NCBI GenBank assembly: GCA_035626155.1 | Contig: DASPOF010000011.1 | Span: forward strand, 1-12,876 | Length of the DNA stretch: 12,876 nt | Origin: DASPOF01 sp035626155 | Lineage (GTDB): Bacteria > Desulfobacterota > Binatia > Binatales > Binataceae | Direction: 5' to 3' | In this document: piece by piece, positions 1 through 6,175 of the stretch | How the letters are laid out: every line of letters begins with the position of its first letter | Position numbering within the stretch: the first letter of the stretch is position 1 | Position numbers and translations under genes: made by a program | Notes under the pieces: model-generated | Seen by the model: the letters and a program-made list of their open reading frames with translations, nothing else | The model's database searches: none | What the model was told of the DNA's origin: nothing

Positions 1-661
1 GCGCGCGCCTGCGAATCGCCATCCCTTTGAAGCTCGGATACGGAACCCGCGAGATCATCAGCCCGCCGAGCGCGAGCGTAAGCGGCGCCATCACCGCACA
101 CAGCGTGCGCGGCGACTCGAATTCGAAATAGCTGTATGCGAGCGCCGACCCGGCGACCATCACCGCCGCGCCCGGCACCGGAAGTCCCACGAACCGGCGC
201 TTGTCCACCGTGCCGGTCTGCACGTTGAAGCGCGCAAGGCGCAACGCCGCGCACACGATGAAAAGTCCGCTCACCGCGACGCCTAGCGATCCGACCGGGC
301 GGAGCGCCCAGGTGTATGCCAGGATCGCGGGCGCAGCCCCGAATGCAACCACATCGGAGAGGCTGTCGTACTCGACCCCGAACTGGCTCTGAGTGCGCGA
401 TGCGCGTGCGACGCGGCCGTCGAGCCCGTCGCAAAAGAACGCAACGGTTATCATCAGCGCCGCCAGCTCGAAATGACCGTTGATCGAACAGACGATCGAA
501 TAGAACCCGGCGAGCAGGCCGAGCGAGGTGATCGTCGCGGGCACGAGCAGAACCCCGCGGCGCAGCGGCGCCTCGACGCGCTTGCGCTGCTCGCGGATCC
601 GGCCCGAAATCAGGCGGATCCGCGATCGCTCGCGGGAGAGCGGAGGAATCTGGCGGCTCAT
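1..661 (-). CDS. pssA: CDP-diacylglycerol--serine O-phosphatidyltransferase, 3' end cut by window
   Basis: PssA joins CDP-diacylglycerol to L-serine, giving phosphatidylserine and CMP at the inner membrane; it consumes the product of CdsA and feeds Psd. The start is an ATG at 661-659 that overlaps the psd stop codon by four bases (ATGA), so the two are translationally coupled. I translated 220 codons to the window edge; the frame is still open there, ending in a basic stretch (FKGMAIRRRA). The complete CDP-alcohol phosphatidyltransferase motif is present: D78, D81-G82, A85-R86, G95, D99 and D103, with the expected spacings. The first 35 residues are very basic (many Arg), as in cytosolic N-termini of this family, and are followed by several hydrophobic segments. 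Family members usually run about 230-280 residues, so little is missing. The family is certain; the C-terminus is unseen. Confidence 0.95.
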   Translation of the reverse strand, partial: MSRQIPPLSRERSRIRLISGRIREQRKRVEAPLRRGVLLVPATITSLGLLAGFYSIVCSINGHFELAALMITVAFFCDGLDGRVARASRTQSQFGVEYDSLSDVVAFGAAPAILAYTWALRPVGSLGVAVSGLFIVCAALRLARFNVQTGTVDKRRFVGLPVPGAAVMVAGSALAYSYFEFESPRTLCAVMAPLTLALGGLMISRVPYPSFKGMAIRRRA

Positions 662-1356
662 TCGATTCGCTCCCCGATTATCGACAGGCCGCCGCGCACG
701 CGGCTCCCGATGCTGACCGTTACCCGGTAGTCGGGAGGGATGAAATGATCGACGCGGCTTCCGAACATGATCAGCCCAATCCGCTGGGCGGGTTGTATTC
801 TATCATTTGCGCGGACTCTGCATACGATCCGCCGGGCGATATAACCGGCCACCTGGGCCATCCCGTAGCGGCGCCCGTCCGCGCCGGTAAAGACTATCAG
901 CGTGCGTTCGTTGTGCTCGCTTGCCTGATCGCGGAAGGCCGCGCGGAACTTGCCGGGCGTGTACTCGATCGACTCGACGGCGCCGCCCACCGGCGCGCGA
1001 TTCACGTGGACGTTGAGCGGCGACATGAAGACCGAAACCCGCTGGTACTTCACGCCGGGCGCGCCGGGAAGGGCCGCATCCGCGATGTCGCTGACCTTGC
1101 CGTCGGCGCCCGACAGCACGACGCCATCGGACCTTTCCGGGAAGCGATCGGGATCGCGAAAGAACGCGGTGATCGCGAGCGCCGCGATCAGAATCGCCCC
1201 GCCCAGCGGCCTCAGGCCCAATAACAGGCACAGGATTCCCGCTGCCGCGATCGCGAACGATATCGCGGCGCCCTCGGGCGCGATGCGGACGAGGCGGGCC
1301 AGCCGCGCCATCAGCGCGCCCGCAGCCCGCCGGCCGGCATTGCCGCTTGGGCTCAA
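658..1356 (-). CDS. psd: Phosphatidylserine decarboxylase, short proenzyme form
   Basis: Psd decarboxylates phosphatidylserine to phosphatidylethanolamine using a pyruvoyl group made by self-cleavage. The 232-residue product matches the short form of the family (about 210-230 residues). The segment FGSRVDHF near the end carries the Gly199-Ser200 self-cleavage site, Ser200 becoming the pyruvoyl group of the small alpha chain. Other family blocks are FFRDPDR (65-71), DGKV (85-88) and MSPLNVHVNRAP (111-122). Hydrophobic residues 31-65 look like one or two membrane segments that anchor it. The start is ambiguous. A TTG at 1356 has an AGGA about 11 bases upstream, inside the end of ilvC. An ATG at 1311 would give 217 residues (MARLARLVRIAPEG), closer to typical short Psd N-termini, but has no clear ribosome site. 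It lies 6 bases after ilvC and overlaps pssA by 4. Confidence 0.95.
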   Translation of the reverse strand: MSPSGNAGRRAAGALMARLARLVRIAPEGAAISFAIAAAGILCLLLGLRPLGGAILIAALAITAFFRDPDRFPERSDGVVLSGADGKVSDIADAALPGAPGVKYQRVSVFMSPLNVHVNRAPVGGAVESIEYTPGKFRAAFRDQASEHNERTLIVFTGADGRRYGMAQVAGYIARRIVCRVRANDRIQPAQRIGLIMFGSRVDHFIPPDYRVTVSIGSRVRGGLSIIGERIE

Positions 1357-1362
1357 CGGCGG

Positions 1363-2379
1363 TCAGTTCCTGCTTCGATCGACCAGCCGCTCGCTCGCTA
1401 GCCACGGCATGAACGCGCGAAGCTTGCGCCCGACCTCCTCGATCGGATGCTTCTCGGCTTCCTTGCGAAGCTCGCGGAGATGAGGGAGGCCGGCGCGGTA
1501 CTCATTGATCCACTCGTTGGCGAACTTGCCCGACTGGATGTCGGCCAGGATTTGTTTCATCGCGGCGCGCGCCTCTTTTCCAATCACGCGCTTGCCGCGG
1601 GTCATGTCACCATACTCGGCAGTGTTGCTGATCGTGTAGCGCATGTTGGAGATGCCGCCCTCGTAAATGAAATCCACGATCAGCTTCACTTCGTGGACGC
1701 ACTCGAAGTACGCCATCTCGGGCGCATAGCCAGCCTCGACCAGGGTCTCGAAGCCCGCGCGAATCAGCTCGGTGAGTCCGCCGCACAGGACCGACTGCTC
1801 GCCGAACAGGTCGGTTTCGGTCTCTTCCCTGAAGGTCGTCTCGATAATCGCCGCGCGGCCTCCGCCGATCCCGCTCCCCCACGCGAGCGCGACCTTCCTG
1901 GTATCGCCGGAAGGATCCTGCTCCACGGCGAGCAGGCAGGGCACGCCGCGGCCCTTCGAATATTCCGCGCGCACCGAGTGGCCGGGTCCCTTGGGCGCAA
2001 TCATGAAGACGTTTACGTCCGCGGGCGGCTGGATGAACTTGAAATGGATGTTGAAGCCGTGGCCGAAGGCCAGGTACTTGCCCTTGGAAAGGGCCGGGGC
2101 GATGTCCTTCGCGTAGATGTCGCCCGCCATCTCGTCGGGCACCAGCATCATGATTACGTCCGCCTGCCGCGCGGCCTCGGCCGTGTCGAAGACCGGCAAG
2201 CCCTGCTTGGCCGCCTTTTCGCGCGACGCGCTGCCGGCGCTCAGGCCGACGCGGACGTCCATTCCGCTGTCGCGCAGATTGAGCGCGTGCGCATGGCCCT
2301 GGCTTCCGAAGCCGATTATCGCGATCTTGCGTCCCCTGAGCGCGCCGAGATCCGCGTCGCGGTCGTAATAGACTTTCAT
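1363..2379 (-). CDS. ilvC: Ketol-acid reductoisomerase, class I
   Basis: IlvC isomerises and reduces 2-acetolactate or 2-aceto-2-hydroxybutyrate in valine, leucine and isoleucine synthesis, using two Mg ions and NAD(P)H. The 338-residue length is exactly class I. The Rossmann loop GFGSQGHAHALN (23-34) binds the dinucleotide, H107 lies in FGHGFNIHF, and the metal and substrate residues D190, E194, E226, E230 and S251 are all at the class I positions, within DLFGEQSVLCGG and AYFECVHE. The loop after the second strand reads VGLSAGSAS: a Ser sits where many class I enzymes have an Arg that contacts the NADPH phosphate, so cofactor preference is open. The ATG start has GGGAG seven bases upstream, in the 19-base gap after ilvN. 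Its neighbour ilvN belongs to the preceding pathway step. Confidence 0.98.
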   Translation of the reverse strand: MKVYYDRDADLGALRGRKIAIIGFGSQGHAHALNLRDSGMDVRVGLSAGSASREKAAKQGLPVFDTAEAARQADVIMMLVPDEMAGDIYAKDIAPALSKGKYLAFGHGFNIHFKFIQPPADVNVFMIAPKGPGHSVRAEYSKGRGVPCLLAVEQDPSGDTRKVALAWGSGIGGGRAAIIETTFREETETDLFGEQSVLCGGLTELIRAGFETLVEAGYAPEMAYFECVHEVKLIVDFIYEGGISNMRYTISNTAEYGDMTRGKRVIGKEARAAMKQILADIQSGKFANEWINEYRAGLPHLRELRKEAEKHPIEEVGRKLRAFMPWLASERLVDRSRN

Positions 2380-2398
2380 CCTGATGCTCCCTTGAATG

Positions 2399-2914
2399 TC
2401 AGCGGCGCTGGCGATGGTTGCCGGGGTTCGGTTGCACCGAGCGCGCGATTGCGACTTTGCCCGAGCGCACGACTTCCCGGATTCCGAGCGGGCGCACGAG
2501 CGCGATGAACGCCTTGATCTTGTCCGAGTCGCCGGTCAGTTCGACGGTGACCGACTTGGGGCCGATGTCGATCGCGTGGGCGCGGAAGGCCTGGACGATC
2601 GAATCGAGTTCCGAGCGGGTGCGCTCGTCCACGGCGAGCTTCACGATCACCATCTCGCGGTCGACGGTCTCGACGTCCTTGAAGTCGGTGACCTTGATGA
2701 CCGGGACCAGCTTGTTGAGCTGCTTGTTAATCTGCTCGAGGATCTGCTCGTCGCCGGATGTGACGAGCACGATCCTCGAGACCGTCGGATCGAGGGGATC
2801 CTCGTTGACGGTCAGCGACTCGATATTGAAGCCGCGGCTGGAAAACAAACCCGCGACGCGCGCGAGTACGCCGAATTCATTCTCAACCAGAACCGATATC
2901 GTATGACTGGGCAT
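2399..2914 (-). CDS. ilvN: Acetolactate synthase small (regulatory) subunit
   Basis: IlvN is the regulatory subunit of acetohydroxyacid synthase; it activates the catalytic subunit IlvB and gives feedback inhibition by valine. The 171-residue product starts with a classic ACT domain (HTISVLVENEFGVLARVAGLF, then SSRGFNIESLTV) over residues 3-78, followed by the second, C-terminal ACT-like domain (about 80-160). Length and motifs are normal for the family. No ilvB lies next to it: upstream are a DUF465 gene and tsaB, so the catalytic partner must be encoded elsewhere. The ATG at 2914 is preceded by a C-rich stretch without a recognisable ribosome site. The frame is open upstream for 13 codons as far as the TGA of the DUF465 gene, so initiation may depend on coupling to that gene. 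Confidence 0.96.
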   Translation of the reverse strand: MPSHTISVLVENEFGVLARVAGLFSSRGFNIESLTVNEDPLDPTVSRIVLVTSGDEQILEQINKQLNKLVPVIKVTDFKDVETVDREMVIVKLAVDERTRSELDSIVQAFRAHAIDIGPKSVTVELTGDSDKIKAFIALVRPLGIREVVRSGKVAIARSVQPNPGNHRQRR

Positions 2915-2953
2915 TTGGGGGGTGTTCGCGCTCGCATCGCAGGACCTGAAGCT

Positions 2954-3184
2954 TCAACGCGCCTCGTGCTCATAGCGATGAAGAATCGCCATCATGCGAT
3001 CCTTCGAGGCCAGTTTGAGCTTTTGGATCCGCTTCTCCTCGACTTCCTCCGCCGGTGTCAGATAGTGCTTGCTTCTAAATTGTTCCAGTTGCCGTTTGAA
3101 CGCCTGGTGCTGTTCGTAAACAGTCGCCAGCTCGTTGTCGTGTTCTAGATGCTGCCGAAGGAGTTCTTCCTCTCTGCGCTCCAT
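2954..3184 (-). CDS. DUF465 (YdcH-like) small coiled-coil protein
   Basis: The product has 76 residues, is highly charged and almost wholly helical by composition, with no signal peptide or membrane segment. Residues 8-25 (LLRQHLEHDNELATVYEQ) and 44-72 (PAEEVEEKRIQKLKL and ASKDRMMAIL) follow the DUF465/YdcH pattern of two helices around an acidic-basic EE-x-E-K-x-x-K-L-K-x-x-KD block. The molecular function of the family is unknown; the helical hairpin suggests protein-protein contact. The ATG is well supported by AGGAGG four bases upstream, one of the best ribosome sites in the window. The gene overlaps the tsaB 3' end by 40 bases in another frame. Its stop is in frame with ilvN 39 bases later. 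Family assignment is from pattern memory, moderately secure. Confidence 0.8.
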   Translation of the reverse strand: MERREEELLRQHLEHDNELATVYEQHQAFKRQLEQFRSKHYLTPAEEVEEKRIQKLKLASKDRMMAILHRYEHEAR

Positions 3185-3900
3185 ACACCCTCCTGACTCG
3201 CCGCCGCGGGAAGTCCCGTATCCGGCGGCCGGACATAAAGCGGCTCGAGGGTTTCGGCCCGATCGGTATCGCGCCTGGCAAGCCGCGCCGCACCCATCAT
3301 TGCAATCAGACGGCCTCGCGTGTCGAGCGTCGCACGGTCCGAAATTGTTACCTCGATGCCCTTCCCTTTCAACTGATTCGCTGCCTCGTCAGCCTTTGAG
3401 TCGCCCGCCAGGAGCACGCTTGCGGTCAGCAACGATCCCAGGCGGGCCAGTGGCATGACGAGGTCGTCCGACAATTTTTGTAACCCATCCGCCACAATCC
3501 GGTAAAGGGCCGCGTAGACCTCTCCCTTGCGGGCATCCATTACCGGGCAGACCAGCGTTCCGGGCCTGGGCGCCGCATGGACGCCCTCGAGGGCTCCCAG
3601 AGCGATGCTATCGAGGGTCGAGACGCCCATAATTGCGCATCCGGCGGCCATCGCAATGCCCTTGGCATAGCTAAGCCCCACCCGCAGGCCGGTAAAAGAC
3701 CCCGGGCCGAGCCCGACCGCAATCCCGCCCACGTCCGCCAGGGACAATCCTGCCTCATCGAGCAGTTCGGATACCGCTGCCGGAAGGGCTGAACCGTGCG
3801 ACACCGCCGGCCGCGCCTGCGATGCGACGATTCGCCCGCGTACGAACAGCCCGAGGCTGGCCAGGGGGGCGCCGGTGTCGAAGCCCAGCACGGGCCGCAC
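3145..3900 (-). CDS. tsaB: tRNA N6-threonylcarbamoyladenosine system protein TsaB (YeaZ-like)
   Basis: TsaB is the non-catalytic, actin/ASKHA-fold partner of TsaD, needed with TsaC and TsaE to make t6A at position 37 of ANN-decoding tRNAs. The N-terminus MRPVLGFDTGAPLASLGL matches the family's phosphate-1-like strand, and GPGSFTGLRVG (residues 65-75) is the family hallmark. The C-terminus has the usual EPLYVRPPD. I chose the GTG at 3900 because GAGG lies 8 bases upstream and family members begin just before the (I/L)x(I/F)DT strand. An in-frame ATG at 3954 would add 18 residues, overlap rseP by 29 bases and has no ribosome site. With the 3900 start the protein is 251 residues, slightly longer than typical (220-240), and begins 25 bases after the rseP stop. 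It overlaps the next gene by 40 bases. Confidence 0.92.
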   Translation of the reverse strand: MRPVLGFDTGAPLASLGLFVRGRIVASQARPAVSHGSALPAAVSELLDEAGLSLADVGGIAVGLGPGSFTGLRVGLSYAKGIAMAAGCAIMGVSTLDSIALGALEGVHAAPRPGTLVCPVMDARKGEVYAALYRIVADGLQKLSDDLVMPLARLGSLLTASVLLAGDSKADEAANQLKGKGIEVTISDRATLDTRGRLIAMMGAARLARRDTDRAETLEPLYVRPPDTGLPAAASQEGVWSAERKNSFGSI

Positions 3901-3925
3901 TTGCCCGGCCTCGGAGGATAGCCGC

Positions 3926-5326
3926 TCAGCCCTGAACAATACGCGAGATGTCATTGAATATGGCGAACGCCATCAGAGCGACCACCAGGAACAGGCCGAT
4001 CTGAAGCGCGATTTCGCGATGCCGCAGCGGAAGCGGCTCGCCGCGAATTCCCTCGAAAATGAAAAACAGCAGGTGCCCGCCGTCGAGCAGCGGCACCGGC
4101 AGCAGGTTTATGATCCCAAGCTCGATGCTCAACATCACGGTGAACATCGCGCCGCTGACGAGTCCCTGATGCGCCTCGCGTCCCGCCAGTTGCGCGATCA
4201 TGATCGGGCCGCCGATCGCCTGGCGAACCGGGGTAGCGCCCGAGACGATTTGAGCGATTCCCGTCACCAGTTCACCGGTCATCCGGCACGATTCAAACAC
4301 GCCCTGCCACGTCGCGCGGAAGGGGTCGAGCCGGCGGACGATCTCATCGCCGCGCGGCATCACGCCAATCACCCACGCGGACGCGGTGGTTCCGTACGGC
4401 GTCTTCTGCTCCTCGAGAACCGGCCTGACCACGATTTCGGTCCGCTGGTTCGCGCCGCGCTCGACCTCGATTTTGAGCGATCGCCCCTCGCTTGCTTTCA
4501 CGCTCGACGAGAGGTCGGCCCAGGATTCCAGCGGACGGCCCTGGATGGCGACGACCCGGTCGCCTCCGCGTAGCCCCGCCTGAAATGCCGGCATCCCCTG
4601 CTTAACCTCGCCGAGGATCGGAAGCACAGTAGGGACCCCGTACATGAAGAGAAGCGTCAGCATTACGGGGGCAAACAGGATGTTCGACAAGGGCCCCGCA
4701 AGGATGATCAGAACGCGCTTGCTCAGCGGCTGCGTCGGGAACGACCGCTGATTGAATGACTCGAGCAGGGCGGCAGGCGGATTCTTGCAGAGCATCTTGC
4801 GCGCGGCCTCGGCGGAGCCGGTCGAGAGGACTGCGCTCACGAGCGCGATTTCTTCGGGTTTGAGTTCGCGGCCCAGAACCGCGGTTTCCTCGGATTTGAG
4901 ATCGCGGGCCGCAAGCGCGATCGCCTGGGCTTGCCCGCGCGCAATTGGCTCACCGCTGTCGGGCTTCATCCGATTGGCAAGCGCAAGGAGATCGTCGTCG
5001 GGACTGCCGGCGCGCGGCTGGGAGCCCTTTTGGGCCGCTGCGCCAATCAAATCAAAGCCGATCTCCCGCAGGTAATTGTCCAGCTCCTCGGTCTTGGGAT
5101 CGTCGCCGACCTCATCGCCGAGCATCCGGACGTATCCGCCGAGCGGGGTCGCGCCGATCACGTATTCGGTCTCGCCCCGGCGAAGGCCCACCAGCTTGGG
5201 CGGGTATCCAATCGAAAAACGCACAACCCGGACGCCGAGCCGCTTCGCCATCGTGAAGTGGCCGACCTCGTGAACGAGGATCAGCAGACCGAGGATTACT
5301 ACTGCAGCGATGATCGAGGTCAGCAT
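3926..5326 (-). CDS. rseP: Intramembrane site-2 zinc metalloprotease RseP (YaeL), with internal insertion
   Basis: RseP cuts membrane-embedded anti-sigma factors after a first periplasmic cut, and clears signal-peptide remnants. Catalytic features are complete: HEVGH at 19-23 (zinc ligands H19 and H23, catalytic E20) within membrane segment 1, the GYPPKLV strand region, LAGPLSNILFAP at 209-220, an IGGPI block at 371-375, and LLPVPLLDGGH at 408-418 with the third ligand D415. One PDZ domain spans about 235-300. At 466 residues it is longer than many homologues (about 350-450) although it has only one PDZ; most of the excess is an extra, charged, helical stretch at about 75-188 between the first membrane block and LAGP. 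The ATG at 5326 has GGGAG about four bases upstream, directly at the foot of a perfect hairpin. The 3' end abuts tsaB. Confidence 0.96.
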   Translation of the reverse strand: MLTSIIAAVVILGLLILVHEVGHFTMAKRLGVRVVRFSIGYPPKLVGLRRGETEYVIGATPLGGYVRMLGDEVGDDPKTEELDNYLREIGFDLIGAAAQKGSQPRAGSPDDDLLALANRMKPDSGEPIARGQAQAIALAARDLKSEETAVLGRELKPEEIALVSAVLSTGSAEAARKMLCKNPPAALLESFNQRSFPTQPLSKRVLIILAGPLSNILFAPVMLTLLFMYGVPTVLPILGEVKQGMPAFQAGLRGGDRVVAIQGRPLESWADLSSSVKASEGRSLKIEVERGANQRTEIVVRPVLEEQKTPYGTTASAWVIGVMPRGDEIVRRLDPFRATWQGVFESCRMTGELVTGIAQIVSGATPVRQAIGGPIMIAQLAGREAHQGLVSGAMFTVMLSIELGIINLLPVPLLDGGHLLFFIFEGIRGEPLPLRHREIALQIGLFLVVALMAFAIFNDISRIVQG

Positions 5327-5334
5327 AGGACTCC

Positions 5335-5370
5335 CGCGCGGGTCTCATTGCACGCAATGAGACCCGCGCG
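5335..5370 (-). repeat. Perfect 16-bp inverted repeat (hairpin) before rseP
   Basis: Arms CGCGCGGGTCTCATTG at 5335-5350 and its exact reverse complement at 5355-5370 surround only four bases (cacg), the outer two of which can also pair. On the rseP mRNA this is a stem of 16-17 bp whose 3' foot touches the rseP ribosome site GGGAG. There is no U-tract after it in the transcribed direction, so it is not an ordinary intrinsic terminator. It could act as a translation block, an RNase or processing site, or be a copy of a dispersed palindromic element. Confidence 0.9.
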
Positions 5371-5390
5371 ATGCGGCGCGCGTGCCGCAT
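5371..5390 (-). repeat. Second inverted repeat after the cdsA stop
   Basis: Arms ATGCGGC (5371-5377) and GCCGCAT (5384-5390) enclose six bases. In the transcript this stem-loop starts at the last base of the cdsA stop codon and is directly followed, without a spacer, by the larger hairpin at 5335-5370. Together the two fill almost the whole cdsA-rseP gap. Confidence 0.75.
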
Positions 5391-6175
5391 CATTTGCAGT
5401 AATAGTAAGTGAACACACACGCAAAGACTAGGCTGCAAGAACGATCGAGCAGGCCCCCATGACCCGGGAAAATCCACCCCGAATCCTTGACCCCCGCCGA
5501 TCGCTTCAGCGCTGAGCCGGCGAGATCGCCAAACTGGGCCAGCACCCCGATCGCGGCTGCGGCTCCGATCGCCGCGGCGGGCGTCCAGCCCGGTTCGAGC
5601 GCCATCCTGAGGATCCACCCGGCGGCAAGCGATGCCACGAATCCGCCCACGGCGCCTTCCATCGTCTTTTGCGGGCTTACCTTAGGAGCAAGCTTGTGCC
5701 GCCCGAGCGAGCGGCCGGCGAAATATGCGCCCGTGTCGCTGGCTACCACGACGAGCAGCATAAAGATGAACGCTGCGATTCCCCCGTCGAGGTTGCGCAG
5801 CAGGGCGAAGTAGGGGAACAGCAGGCCGACGTACGCCGAACCTATCAGCGTGAGCGGAAACCCCTTAGGCGCGGCGGCGCCGCCCGCAACCGCAACCATC
5901 GCGACCAGCGCGAGCATCACGAGGGTCATCATGGCAGGCACGGTCCAACTCGCGCCCCCGCCGGCGATCAATGCGAGCATCGATCCACCGCCGGCCAGAA
6001 CGACCGCGGCGATTGAGGCCGCGGAGCGCGCGGAGGTAAACGTCGCGACTTCGTAGAGTTCCCATCCGCCGAGCGCGGCGACGAACAGCGTGAAGAACCG
6101 GTTCGGCGCGAAGATCACCACGGCCAGCACCGTGGGCAGTGCGACGGCCGCGGTCCAGACCCTAGTTTTGAGCAC
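5390..6175 (-). CDS. cdsA: Phosphatidate cytidylyltransferase (CDP-diacylglycerol synthase)
   Basis: CdsA makes CDP-diacylglycerol from phosphatidate and CTP in the inner membrane, the branch-point precursor used by PssA later in this array. The 261 residues are mostly hydrophobic, with about eight membrane segments. Conserved blocks are ASDTGAYFAGRSLGRHKLAPKVSPQKTMEG (written here as two adjoining parts, ASDTGAYFAGR at 145-155 and KVSPQKTMEG at 165-174), and the family signature running from S221 through K224-R225, K230-D231, P237, H239-G240-G241 and D244-R245. The signature normally ends D-R-hydrophobic-D, but here it reads D244-R245-S246-C247, so a conserved Asp is replaced by Cys. The start is a GTG at 6175 (MLKTRV, typical of the family), overlapping the uppS end by 14 bases. 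The C-terminus stops soon after the signature. Confidence 0.95.
   Translation of the reverse strand: MLKTRVWTAAVALPTVLAVVIFAPNRFFTLFVAALGGWELYEVATFTSARSAASIAAVVLAGGGSMLALIAGGGASWTVPAMMTLVMLALVAMVAVAGGAAAPKGFPLTLIGSAYVGLLFPYFALLRNLDGGIAAFIFMLLVVVASDTGAYFAGRSLGRHKLAPKVSPQKTMEGAVGGFVASLAAGWILRMALEPGWTPAAAIGAAAAIGVLAQFGDLAGSALKRSAGVKDSGWIFPGHGGLLDRSCSLVFACVFTYYYCK

Noticed and set aside
1447..3148. Long plus-strand open frames opposite ilvC and ilvN (1447-2508, 2396-3148)
   Set aside because: Same shadow effect; the minus-strand genes have full family motifs and ribosome sites.
3926..5326. Frameshift or gene fusion as the cause of the long RseP
   Set aside because: The frame is continuous and the conserved blocks on both sides are intact, with no stop or shift; an insertion is the simpler reading.
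5335..5390. Intrinsic terminator between cdsA and rseP
   Set aside because: The hairpins are strong but no U-run follows in the transcribed direction, and rseP follows at once with its ribosome site.
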